Of a stretch of 13,536 nt of DNA, positions 1 through 6,964 are shown piece after piece; positions within the stretch are counted from its first letter, which is position 1; each line of letters starts with the position of its first letter. The notes beneath the pieces are model-generated. The model was not told the DNA's origin. It saw only the letters and a program-made list of their open reading frames with translations, and did not search any database. This stretch comes from an uncultured Actinomycetes bacterium (GTDB lineage: Bacteria > Actinomycetota > Actinomycetes > Nanopelagicales > Nanopelagicaceae). Location of the stretch: NCBI GenBank assembly GCA_903827345.1, contig CAIKID010000216.1, forward strand, positions 1 to 13,536, written 5' to 3'. A program made the position numbers and the translations under genes.

Positions 1-751
1 AGAAGGCGCGGGTGCGTTCGTGCTTAGGACTCCGCAAAACTTCCTCAGGATCTCCCGACTCCACAACGACGCCACCGTCCATAAAGACTAGGGAATCCGC
101 GACTTCGCGGGCAAAGCCCATTTCGTGAGTGACAACGATCATGGTCATTCCGCTTTGGGCAAGCTGCTTCATGGCATCGAGTACTTCACCAACGAGTTCG
201 GGGTCGAGCGCTGAAGTTGGCTCATCGAAGAGCATTAACTTTGGCTTCATAGCCAGCGACCTGGCGATTGCAACGCGCTGCTGTTGCCCGCCCGAGAGAT
301 GAGCTGGATAGTGATCCAATTTGTCTGCTAACCCAACGCGCCTTAAGAGTTCGGTACCTTCTGCAATAGCGATGGTGCGATCAATTTTTTGCACACGAAT
401 CATTCCCGAAATGACATTGTCAAGAGCAGTCAGATGCGGGAAGAGATTGAATTTCTGAAAGACCATACCGATGCCTACGCGCTGGGCAGCAGCTTCAGAT
501 GGTTTTAGCTCATGTAATTTGCCGTTTGATTCGCGATACCCGATGAGTTGGTTATCAACCATCAAGCGACCAGAGTTGATGCGTTCTAGATGGTTGATGC
601 AACGTAGGAATGTAGATTTTCCGGAGCCTGAAGGTCCTACCAGGCACATAACTTCGCCACGTTTCACTTCTAGGGTAATACCTTTGAGCACCTCGTTGGT
701 TCCAAAAGATTTATGGATGTCAATGGCGCTCACCATTAGTGATTCACTCAT
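1..751 (-). CDS. Polar amino acid ABC transporter ATP-binding protein (partial, 3' end beyond window)
   Basis: This is the ATPase subunit of an amino acid importer, the cytoplasmic motor that hydrolyses ATP to drive uptake. The 250 visible residues hold the full set of ABC motifs: Walker A GPSGSGKST (residues 39-47), a Q-loop in VFQKFNLFPH (97-106), the signature LSGGQQQRVAIA (152-163), Walker B LMLFDEPTSALD (172-183) and the H-loop VVTHEMG (206-212). The order and wording match the GlnQ/HisP (polar amino acid) class, usually 240-260 residues, so only a few C-terminal residues are missing. The ATG start overlaps the end of the upstream permease gene by 8 nt, which indicates translational coupling; a second in-frame ATG at codon 6 is possible. 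It is the third gene of a minus-strand operon of binding protein, permease and ATPase. The family call is very secure; the substrate is not determined. Confidence 0.95.
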   Translation of the reverse strand, partial: MSESLMVSAIDIHKSFGTNEVLKGITLEVKRGEVMCLVGPSGSGKSTFLRCINHLERINSGRLMVDNQLIGYRESNGKLHELKPSEAAAQRVGIGMVFQKFNLFPHLTALDNVISGMIRVQKIDRTIAIAEGTELLRRVGLADKLDHYPAHLSGGQQQRVAIARSLAMKPKLMLFDEPTSALDPELVGEVLDAMKQLAQSGMTMIVVTHEMGFAREVADSLVFMDGGVVVESGDPEEVLRSPKHERTRAF

Positions 752-1625
752 GGCTGACCCTCAAAAGTGGAGAGTGTCCTCGAGCAAAGCGCTTCTCGAC
801 GAAATACTGAACAAACATAAGCACCGTGGTGAAGAACAAATACCAGGCACAAGCGACCATCAAAAGTGGGATTGGGTTGTAAATCTCATCGGAAATGTTT
901 CGAGTTCTCGCATAGAGGTCGGTGATCAGCGGAACCGCTGTCACTAAAGATGTCGTCTTCAACATAGAAATAATTTCATTCCCAGTTGGAGGAATAATGA
1001 TCCGCATTGCTTGAGGAATAACGATAAAGCGCATGGTGGTCCACCAGCTCATACCGAGAGAAGTTGCAGCTTCCTCTTGGCCTTCGTCCACCGACAGTAA
1101 TCCAGCTCGAACGATCTCTGCCATGTAGGCAGCTTCGTTGAGCGAAAGGCCGATGATAGCGAGCCAATATAGTGAAGCGGTCTGGCTGATAGGAAAGTGG
1201 ACTCCGAGGTAGAAGTGTCCAAAGTGAATATCAGGAATACCGATAAAAAATGAGTGATAAATCGTGGAGAGCAAGCCCCAAAATACGAGTTGAACGTAAA
1301 CAGGCGTTCCGCGGAATACCCAGATGAAGAACCAGGAGACTTGGCGGAAGACGGGGTTGGGGGAGCGGCGCATGACCGCAAGTGCCACACCCCAAATGAT
1401 CGCGATGAACATTGAAATTGCGGTAAGGGAAAGGGTGACACCTGCCGCCTTAAAAACGCGTACGTCAAAAATATATTTATAAAATGCTTTCCACTCGTAG
1501 GCGCTGCGATGCAGGGCATCGACTACGAAAGCTACTCCGATTAAGACAAAGTAGAAGGCCGCTGCCCACCGGAAAGGGTGGCGCAGCGGCACTGCCTGGA
1601 TCGTGGATTTAGTTGAGCGCGCCAT
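744..1625 (-). CDS. Polar amino acid ABC transporter permease (HisM/GlnP family)
   Basis: This is the inner-membrane channel subunit of the amino acid importer. The 293-residue protein has hydrophobic spans near residues 20-37, 60-84, 95-120, 150-165, 200-230 and 250-275. It carries the EAA loop (E185-A-A-T-S-L-G191, followed by IVIPQA at 201-206) that contacts the ATPase. RGTPVYVQL (105-113) is also typical of HisM/GlnP permeases. It is longer than many family members because of an N-terminal extension of about 55 residues with one extra membrane segment. Its start overlaps the binding-protein stop by 17 nt and its stop overlaps the ATPase start by 8 nt, so the three genes form a tight operon. 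Only one permease is seen, so a homodimer is likely. The substrate cannot be read from the sequence; the divergent tryptophan-catabolic genes hint at tryptophan or a related amino acid (inference). Confidence 0.95.
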   Translation of the reverse strand: MARSTKSTIQAVPLRHPFRWAAAFYFVLIGVAFVVDALHRSAYEWKAFYKYIFDVRVFKAAGVTLSLTAISMFIAIIWGVALAVMRRSPNPVFRQVSWFFIWVFRGTPVYVQLVFWGLLSTIYHSFFIGIPDIHFGHFYLGVHFPISQTASLYWLAIIGLSLNEAAYMAEIVRAGLLSVDEGQEEAATSLGMSWWTTMRFIVIPQAMRIIIPPTGNEIISMLKTTSLVTAVPLITDLYARTRNISDEIYNPIPLLMVACAWYLFFTTVLMFVQYFVEKRFARGHSPLLRVSHE

Positions 1626-2469
1626 TGATTGCGAATGTCTTTACAGCGCCTGCTGTTACGCCTGCTTTTGCAAGAACTTTCCCGTAGGTTCCATTCTTGT
1701 AAATATCTTGAAGTGCAAGAGAAATTGCCTTAGCCATTGTCGATCCCTTGGCTGTAGCAAATCCGTATGGAGCGGTTCCATAGATTGCACCAGCGAGGAC
1801 GAGCTTTCCACCACTACGGTGAACAGCATCTTCGGTGATTGGAGAGTCTGCAGAGATTGCCGCCGCTCGACCGAGGGTTACTGAGTTATTGACTTGAGCT
1901 TGGCTATCGAAGGATAGAACCGAGATTGCTTTTTTGCCCGCCTTAACGCATGCGGCTGACTTAGCAGTTAAATCGTCAACTTCTGTTGTTCCGGTTTGTA
2001 CCGCCACGGTGAGTCCGCAGGCATTGTTGGGATTGACAGCCTTCTTGCCGGCAGCTGACGCCCACTGAATTCCTGCTGTGAAGTAATTTACAAAATCAAC
2101 CTGTGCTTCGCGTACCTTTGTGTCGGTAAATGATGAAACTCCGACATCGTACTTCCCACCTTTAACTGCAGGGATGATGGTGTCGAAACCAGCGCTGACG
2201 AAGTGAACCTTCACTCCGAGGTCTGCAGCGATTGCCTTGAAGAGATCAATATCCCAACCGACTACTTTGCCTGAAGGATCTAAATATTCATTTGGTGCGT
2301 ACGTTGTATCTGTTCCAACCGTTAACACACCAGATTTTTTAACGCTTGCAGGGAGTTGGGCTGCAGCTGCTGAGCCGGCCGCAAATGTAGGAGTTTGGAT
2401 TGCGAGGAGTGCTGCAACTGCGATAATCGCAACTGCCCCAATTTTGGAGTGATTCTTAGCTGTGCTCAT
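1609..2469 (-). CDS. Extracellular amino acid-binding protein of ABC transporter (SBP_bac_3 family)
   Basis: This is the solute-binding protein that captures an amino acid outside the membrane and delivers it to the permease. The 286-residue protein begins with a signal sequence: basic residues, then a hydrophobic stretch at about 10-25, with likely cleavage near TFA/AG at 30-31. No lipobox cysteine is present, so membrane anchoring by a lipid is not indicated. Family 3 motifs are clear: VGTDTTYAPNEY (51-62), GWDIDLFKAIAADLG (71-85), the region T117-K-V-R120 where Arg usually grips the substrate carboxylate, and SADSPI (206-211) with an Asp that usually binds the amino group. Cys151 and Cys174 could form a disulfide. 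The ATG is preceded by AGGA at 7 nt, a plausible ribosome binding site. It is the first gene of the importer operon and diverges from kynU across 116 bp. Confidence 0.94.
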   Translation of the reverse strand: MSTAKNHSKIGAVAIIAVAALLAIQTPTFAAGSAAAAQLPASVKKSGVLTVGTDTTYAPNEYLDPSGKVVGWDIDLFKAIAADLGVKVHFVSAGFDTIIPAVKGGKYDVGVSSFTDTKVREAQVDFVNYFTAGIQWASAAGKKAVNPNNACGLTVAVQTGTTEVDDLTAKSAACVKAGKKAISVLSFDSQAQVNNSVTLGRAAAISADSPITEDAVHRSGGKLVLAGAIYGTAPYGFATAKGSTMAKAISLALQDIYKNGTYGKVLAKAGVTAGAVKTFAINGALN

Positions 2470-2505
2470 TGCGTAGTCCTAACTTTGTTGGGCTTCTTAA
2501 CCGAT

Positions 2506-2523
2506 GGGGGCAAATGCTACCCC
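2506..2523. repeat. Imperfect inverted repeat between the divergent ABC importer and kynU, operator-like
   Basis: An 18-bp element has GGGG at one end and CCCC at the other around an inner GCA-AA-TGC, so it is a dyad with a small TA bulge. It sits in the 116-bp divergent intergenic region, 37 bp from the binding-protein start and 62 bp from kynU. That is a reasonable place for a regulator that controls both directions. No regulator gene is adjacent, and the dyad could be chance. Confidence 0.35.
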
Positions 2524-2573
2524 GATTTAGATACTCTGAGGAGTAGGTCTGAATAAATCTGCCCGGCGAGGGT

Positions 2574-2579
2574 TAGAGT
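2574..2579 (+). promoter_or_regulatory. -10 hexamer of a probable leaderless kynU promoter
   Basis: TAGAGT lies exactly 6 nt before the kynU ATG, which would place the transcription start at or next to the A of the start codon. No good Shine-Dalgarno sequence is near the ATG; the closest purine run, CGAGGG, is 13 nt away. The -35 region is weak (CTGAAT with a 19-nt spacer at best). The same spacing recurs at several other genes in this window, which strengthens the call. Confidence 0.5.
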
Positions 2580-2585
2580 ACAAGC

Positions 2586-3860
2586 ATGAATGTAACTGAG
2601 CGCCAGTTCGCGCTTGATTTGGATGCTCAGGATGTCCTGGCTCGATATCGCGAACTCTTCGTTAACGATGACCCCGATATCTGCTACCTCGATGGCAATT
2701 CTCTCGGACGGTTACCCAAGAAAACCATCACCGCGGTCAATGACTTCTTGGTCAATGAGTGGGGTCCCAAGATCGTAAATGGGTGGGCTGATTGGATTGA
2801 TGAAGCTGAAACCACTGGAGATTTAATCGGCCGTGCCGCGTTGGGTGCGAGTGCGGGCCAGGTTTTAGCCTGCGATACAACATCGGTAAATTTCTATCAG
2901 TTGGTGGGAGCTGCACTTGCTGCACGACCAGGGCGAAAGACGATTATTACCGATAAAGGTAATTTTCCTACTGATAGATATATCTTGCAGGGGTTGGCGA
3001 AACAACATGGTTTGATCCTGATCGAAATTGATAATGAAATGGGTAGCGACTCTACCCATGAGCGTATAACTCCAGAGATTTTGGAGCCATACATGTCAGA
3101 CGACGTTGCATTTGTGTCCTTCGAGGTAATTCAATATCGCTCAGGAGCCCGCAACGATATCCAAGCGATCACGGATGTGGCGCGCAAGTTTGGAGCTTTA
3201 ACGGTGTGGGATGCTAGCCACGCAGTGGGAGCCATCAACCTCAATTTAGATAAATATGGAGCCGATCTTGTTGTCGGCTGCACCTATAAATATGGCAACT
3301 CTGGACCTGGTTCTCCGGCTTGGCTCTATGTATCTCATCGCATGCAAAAAGAGTTGCAAGTTCCTATTCAAGGCTGGTTCGCGCAAAGAGATCAATTTGC
3401 GATGGGGGAGTTCTTTGAGAAGAACGATGGAATGCGTGGTTTCCAAATCGCTAGCCCATCGATCGTTGGATTACGCTGCGTTAATACCGCATTTGAAATG
3501 ATTGCCGAAGCTGGTATCGATGCCATTGAAGAGAAGTGCGCAAAAGGCACCGAGATGATGATCGGACTCTATGAGGCATGGCTCAAGGATTTAGGTTTTA
3601 CTCTTAACACTCCAGCATCACCTAAAGAACGTGGGGGACACATCTCGCTCGCCCACCCGGAGGCGAAACGCATTGCGATTGCGCTCCGTCAACTAAAAAA
3701 GGTAATTCCAGATTATCGCGAACCTAATTCAATCCGAGTGGCTATTTCACCTCTTCCCACCAGTTATGTTGAGATTTGGGATGGTTTCGCTCGCCTGCGT
3801 GATCTCACGGCCAGCCGAGAATACGAGCAGATTTCAACTAAGGACATAAAAGTCACATGA
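2586..3860 (+). CDS. kynU: Kynureninase
   Basis: This PLP-dependent enzyme cleaves L-kynurenine to anthranilate and L-alanine (and often 3-hydroxykynurenine to 3-hydroxyanthranilate) in tryptophan degradation. The 424-residue length is normal. Family landmarks are YLDGNSLG (34-41), DKGNFPTDRY (123-132), YRSGARNDI (184-192), the PLP-contacting WDASHAVGA (208-216, with Asp209 and His212), the Schiff-base Lys235 in CTYKYGNSGPGSP (232-244), and GWF (263-265). The next gene, tryptophan 2,3-dioxygenase, overlaps its stop by ATGA, which confirms the pathway. Its ATG is 6 nt downstream of a -10-like TAGAGT, so the message is probably leaderless. The arylformamidase that normally joins these two steps has no classical gene nearby. 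No 3-hydroxyanthranilate or kynurenine monooxygenase gene is seen, so anthranilate is the expected product (inference). Confidence 0.95.
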   Translation: MNVTERQFALDLDAQDVLARYRELFVNDDPDICYLDGNSLGRLPKKTITAVNDFLVNEWGPKIVNGWADWIDEAETTGDLIGRAALGASAGQVLACDTTSVNFYQLVGAALAARPGRKTIITDKGNFPTDRYILQGLAKQHGLILIEIDNEMGSDSTHERITPEILEPYMSDDVAFVSFEVIQYRSGARNDIQAITDVARKFGALTVWDASHAVGAINLNLDKYGADLVVGCTYKYGNSGPGSPAWLYVSHRMQKELQVPIQGWFAQRDQFAMGEFFEKNDGMRGFQIASPSIVGLRCVNTAFEMIAEAGIDAIEEKCAKGTEMMIGLYEAWLKDLGFTLNTPASPKERGGHISLAHPEAKRIAIALRQLKKVIPDYREPNSIRVAISPLPTSYVEIWDGFARLRDLTASREYEQISTKDIKVT

Positions 3861-4648
3861 GCAATTACGATTCCGCCGTCACATATTCCTCTTATTTAGG
3901 AGTGGATGAACTTCTAAACCTACAGCGTTTAGCCTCCGAAGGACCCGAGCATGATGAGATGCTATTTATTATCATTCATCAGACCTATGAGTTGTGGTTT
4001 AAGCAAATCCTCCACGAACTCTATTTTCTGCAAGCCAATCTTGAATCGGGCGATACTTATAAGTGCCTTGCAACGCTAGGTAGAGTTCGTACGATTTTAA
4101 AGGTCTGTGTAGCTCAAGTTGATATCTTGGAAACGATGACGCCGCGCCAATTCAATTCATTCCGGCAATTTCTGGCATCTTCCTCTGGGTTTCAATCCGC
4201 GCAATTTCGCGAGTTCGAGGCGGTCTTGGGGCGTCGAGATTCTCGGATGGCTGGCCACCTGCCTCCTGAAGCGCAAGAGAAGATAGCGAAGATCACTGCG
4301 GGACGGTCTGTCTGGGATTCCACGCTGGTCTACCTGTCGAAGAGAAAATACCAAATACCAAACCAGTATTTAAGTCGTGATTTTTCAGAAGGATATGAAC
4401 CCAATAAAGAGGTGCAAGATATTTTGATTGAAATTCACCTACACGATTCTGAAACCGCGATGCTCTGCGAACGGTTGGTCGACATTGATGAGGGCCTTCA
4501 GGAGTGGCGCTACCGCCATGTAAAGATGGTGGAGCGCACTATCGGCCGCAAAACGGGAACGGGTGGCTCTTCGGGAGTTGAATACTTAAATACCACGATC
4601 TCTCACCCGGTATTTAGGGATCTCTGGGCTATTCGCGATCGCCTTTGA
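3857..4648 (+). CDS. kynA: Tryptophan 2,3-dioxygenase
   Basis: This cytoplasmic heme enzyme inserts dioxygen into the indole ring of L-tryptophan to give N-formylkynurenine, the first step of the kynurenine pathway. At 263 residues it is slightly shorter than most bacterial TDOs, but the core is complete. Visible landmarks are DEMLFIIIHQTYELWFKQ (33-50), whose His41 corresponds to the active-site His55 of the Xanthomonas enzyme, SFRQFLASSSGFQSAQFRE (101-119), whose Arg103 corresponds to the carboxylate-binding Arg117, the proximal heme ligand His221 in YRHVKMVERTIG (219-230), and KTGTGGSSGVEYL (232-244), with Thr235 at the position of Thr254. Its start overlaps the kynU stop by 4 nt (ATGA), so the two are translationally coupled. 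The 3' end overlaps the convergent MFS gene by 20 nt. Confidence 0.96.
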   Translation: MSNYDSAVTYSSYLGVDELLNLQRLASEGPEHDEMLFIIIHQTYELWFKQILHELYFLQANLESGDTYKCLATLGRVRTILKVCVAQVDILETMTPRQFNSFRQFLASSSGFQSAQFREFEAVLGRRDSRMAGHLPPEAQEKIAKITAGRSVWDSTLVYLSKRKYQIPNQYLSRDFSEGYEPNKEVQDILIEIHLHDSETAMLCERLVDIDEGLQEWRYRHVKMVERTIGRKTGTGGSSGVEYLNTTISHPVFRDLWAIRDRL

Positions 4649-5852
4649 TCGCTAAGGACCAAACCCCTAAGGCAAAGACGAGCGTTGCAATAAAGAAGCA
4701 GAGCCAACCAAAGGAGAGAAATCCTATGATTACTCCGCTTGTCGCACCGCCAACAGCGCCCATCAAGTTCATAACCAAGTCACTCGCCCCTTGAGAAGAG
4801 GGTTTCATCTCCACAGATACTGATTCGGATAAGAAAGTAGAGCCAGCGATAAGAGTGCAGGACCAGCCAAGTCCCAACAAAAAGAGCCCAATGCCAAGTT
4901 GAATTGGATTCATTGCGGGAGAGAGTCCTGCGGTTGCAGCAGCTGCCAATAAAATTACAACGCCAATCTGAATAACGCGAATCCGCCCTAACTTATCACT
5001 GAGCGCTCCGACCACAGGAGAGAAGGCATACATCCCAAGAACGTGAACGCTGATGACAAGTCCAATGACGGAGAGTGTTACTTCAACGTGGGACATATGC
5101 ACGGGTGTCATGACCATGATGGAGACCATTGCTAGATGTCCGATCCCCACCGCTGTTATTGCAAAGAGCGCGTGTGGGATTTCTCGAATGTGTTTAAGGG
5201 CGGCTCGAGTCGTTTCATGCTTTCTCTGTGTGACGCCATCAGAAGACATATTTGCAGTGAGGTAAGGGTCGGGTTTCAAAAAGAAGAAGATCACTATCGT
5301 TGCCAGCGTCAGGCTGGTTCCGGCGATGAAATATGGACCGACTAGTCGCGGCAGATGTAAGAAATGTGCGAAATCGCCCGCAGGTTGCATGAGGTTTGGA
5401 CCGGTAACCGCACCTACGGTCGAACCCCAAACGACTAAGGATAAATTCTTGGAACGGTTGGCTGGCGTAGCTAAATCGATTGCAGCGAAACGGGCTTGAT
5501 AACCTGAAGCGGAAGCTGCTCCAACCATGAATGCACCAGTGAGCATTAGAAATAGAACTTTGTGAGTGCCACCCAAGATCGCAAGGCTCGCTCCAATAAC
5601 TCCGATGGAATAGCCGCTCATGAGTGAAAGGCGGCGACCGCCCTTCTGGGTTAACTTTGCTAAAGGCAACGCCATCATCGCCGCACCTAATACTGTGGTC
5701 GTTTGTGCTAGCCCAGCCAATGATTCTGATTTAGATATCGAAGTGACAAGTAGCGACCCTGCAGCAACTGTTCCGGAAGTTCCCACTCCATTGAGGATTT
5801 GTGCTGCGCTGAGGGTACGAATTACCTTGCGCTGCTGAGAAGCAATCTCCAT
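4629..5852 (-). CDS. Major facilitator superfamily transporter
   Basis: This 407-residue protein is almost wholly hydrophobic and has the two-bundle pattern of a 12-helix MFS permease, with a central cytoplasmic loop near residues 195-220 rich in charged residues. A degenerate motif A occurs after helix 2 (LTQKGGRRLSLMSG, about 67-80) and a clearer copy is in the second half (GALSDKLGRIRV). The C-terminal half has GLGWSCTLIAGSTFLSE, common in drug/metabolite-type MFS proteins. The substrate is unknown; an efflux role for a catabolite or drug is possible but is inference. The start ATG lies 6 nt after TATGAT, a near-perfect -10 hexamer, so the mRNA is likely leaderless. It converges on kynA with a 20-nt overlap of the 3' ends, so it is not part of the kyn operon. 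Confidence 0.9.
   Translation of the reverse strand: MEIASQQRKVIRTLSAAQILNGVGTSGTVAAGSLLVTSISKSESLAGLAQTTTVLGAAMMALPLAKLTQKGGRRLSLMSGYSIGVIGASLAILGGTHKVLFLMLTGAFMVGAASASGYQARFAAIDLATPANRSKNLSLVVWGSTVGAVTGPNLMQPAGDFAHFLHLPRLVGPYFIAGTSLTLATIVIFFFLKPDPYLTANMSSDGVTQRKHETTRAALKHIREIPHALFAITAVGIGHLAMVSIMVMTPVHMSHVEVTLSVIGLVISVHVLGMYAFSPVVGALSDKLGRIRVIQIGVVILLAAAATAGLSPAMNPIQLGIGLFLLGLGWSCTLIAGSTFLSESVSVEMKPSSQGASDLVMNLMGAVGGATSGVIIGFLSFGWLCFFIATLVFALGVWSLAIKGDRE
4635..4652. repeat. Perfect 6-bp inverted repeat in the kynA/MFS convergent junction
   Basis: GCGATC and GATCGC flank a 6-nt loop GCCTTT, spanning the kynA stop codon and the last codons of the opposing MFS gene. It could act as a weak shared terminator stem for the two converging transcripts. 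No T-tract follows on either strand, so a role in termination is only a possibility. Confidence 0.3.
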
Positions 5853-5858
5853 TCAAGG

Positions 5859-5864
5859 ATCATA
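5859..5864 (-). promoter_or_regulatory. -10 hexamer of a probable leaderless MFS promoter
   Basis: On the minus strand TATGAT (5 of 6 match to TATAAT) sits exactly 6 nt before the MFS start ATG, leaving no room for a ribosome binding site if transcription begins about 7 nt after the hexamer. The -35 region is not recognisable. It lies just upstream of the PhnA-like remnant read on the other strand. Confidence 0.55.
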
Positions 5865-5872
5865 GGGCACCG

Positions 5873-5968
5873 ATACCGCTTCTCACCTGCCCCGAATGTG
5901 CGCACGAGTGGAACCCGACAGATGTCGAGGAAGATTTTGAAGAGTTGTTGCTCGTGAAGAAAGCCTAG
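5873..5968 (+). pseudogene. Probable remnant of a PhnA/YjdM-type zinc-ribbon protein
   Basis: The reading frame 5873-5968 encodes about 31 residues containing CPECAHEWNP, followed by an acidic stretch and ELLLVKKA, then TAG. PhnA/YjdM proteins have a very similar segment: the second half of their N-terminal zinc ribbon (CPECxxEW), an acidic linker, then LIVKDA. Here the first CxxC knuckle is missing, there is no ATG, GTG or TTG start in frame, and the roughly 70-residue C-terminal domain is absent. It is therefore most simply a gene fragment left after deletion. The resemblance was recognised from memory of the family, not from a search. Use of a rare ATA start to make a tiny two-cysteine peptide cannot be excluded. 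The rest of the gap (5969-6060) shows no clear gene. Confidence 0.5.
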
Positions 5969-6066
5969 TTCCTAGAAGAGCTCAATTTCATATAGTGGAA
6001 CGGTGGCAGAGTAGCTCCAAGCGAAGATTTGGGATAAATAAAGTTCTAATAGTTGCGCAATAGGAC

Positions 6067-6072
6067 TAATCT
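6067..6072 (+). promoter_or_regulatory. -10 hexamer supporting a GTG start for the cysteine-synthase-like gene
   Basis: TAATCT ends 7 nt before the GTG at 6080, matching the leaderless pattern of other genes here. A -35-like TTCTAA lies 17 nt further upstream. This favours GTG 6080 over the upstream in-frame TTG at 6053. Confidence 0.4.
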
Positions 6073-6079
6073 CACCTCT

Positions 6080-6964
6080 GTGAAAACGATTCTTGATGCA
6101 ATTGGAAACACGCCCCTCATCAACATTGAAGGTATTTACGTAAAGATGGAATATCTCAATCCATCAGGGTCGGTAAAGGCGCGTATAGCCAAGTACATGA
6201 TTGAGCGCGCAGAGAAAGAAGGACTCCTGAAGCCAGGGGACACCATCGTCGAAGCGAGTAGCGGCAACACCGGAAACGCGATGTCCATGGTCGCAGCTGT
6301 TAAGGGCTACAAGATGATCGTTGTTATGCCCGAAGGTTTAAGCATGGAGCGAACAGCGATCTCGCAGGCATTTGGTGCTGAAGTGCGCACGTTAGGTGAC
6401 TTCCACGTGAATAAGGCGCTAGATGAAGTGCGTCGCTTAGGGGCGCTACCGGGTTATTACGCGCCACAGCAATTCGATAGCGAATGGAATGTCACTGAGA
6501 ATTATGAATGGCTTGGCAAAGAGATAGTAGCCCAGCTTCCTACGAAACCCGATTTGCTTATTTCTGGCGTAGGTACTGGTGGAACGTTGGTTGGTGTTGG
6601 CCAAGCATTTAAGGAGGTAAACCCAAATGCGAAGAGTTATGCACTTGAACCATCCGAGTCCTGCACCATCGCATGTAGTGAAATTGCCAAGCACCTCATC
6701 GAAGGAATTTCTGATGGGTTTGTGCCGGGGATTATCGAGCGCCATGCCAAAGACATTGATGGATTCGTTCATATTCACTCAATCGATGCCATCGAAGAAA
6801 CTAAGCGCTTAGCCCGAACTCATGGACTTTTCGTCGGACCATCGTCTGGTGCACACATGTTGGCCGCCAAGAAATTGAAAACGGAACTTGGCGCCGAAAC
6901 TGTCGTTACGATCTTCTGTGACGAAGGTGAAAAATATATTATGGATCACTGGCTCAACCCTTGA
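6080..6964 (+). CDS. Cysteine synthase family PLP enzyme (CysK/CysM-like)
   Basis: This is a fold-type II PLP enzyme of the cysteine synthase / cystathionine beta-synthase family, which usually joins an activated serine to sulfide or another thiol. From the GTG start it has 294 residues. Motifs are DAIGNTPLI (6-14), the PLP Lys33 in NPSGSVKAR (27-35), the substrate loop SSGNTG (60-65), the phosphate-binding GVGTGGT (163-169), EGISDGFVPGI (208-218) and GPSSGAH (253-259). A further TTG start at 6053 would add nine residues upstream of the conserved core, which begins only a few residues after the GTG. The acceptor and donor cannot be told from the sequence: O-acetylserine, O-phosphoserine or another beta-replacement substrate is possible. 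Unlike canonical CysK it ends in FCDEGEKYIMDHW rather than the usual GERYLS-type tail. The GNAT gene that follows overlaps by TTGA and is probably co-translated. Confidence 0.88.
   Translation: MKTILDAIGNTPLINIEGIYVKMEYLNPSGSVKARIAKYMIERAEKEGLLKPGDTIVEASSGNTGNAMSMVAAVKGYKMIVVMPEGLSMERTAISQAFGAEVRTLGDFHVNKALDEVRRLGALPGYYAPQQFDSEWNVTENYEWLGKEIVAQLPTKPDLLISGVGTGGTLVGVGQAFKEVNPNAKSYALEPSESCTIACSEIAKHLIEGISDGFVPGIIERHAKDIDGFVHIHSIDAIEETKRLARTHGLFVGPSSGAHMLAAKKLKTELGAETVVTIFCDEGEKYIMDHWLNP

Noticed and set aside
471..947. A 158-codon plus-strand frame across the ABC ATPase and permease genes
   Set aside because: Both minus-strand genes show complete family motifs here; the plus-strand product is antisense shadow.
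4649..4675. Direct repeat CTAAGG...CTAAGG near the MFS 3' end
   Set aside because: Only two 6-bp copies within coding sequence; consistent with chance and codon repetition.
5990..6060. A possible tRNA-like stretch (GGTGGCAGAGT) before the cysteine-synthase-like gene
   Set aside because: No cloverleaf arms, no anticodon stem and no T-loop GTTCGA could be assembled around it.
6446..6778. A 110-codon minus-strand frame within the cysteine-synthase-like gene
   Set aside because: Antisense to the conserved GVGTGGT region of a well-supported enzyme, with no recognisable domain.
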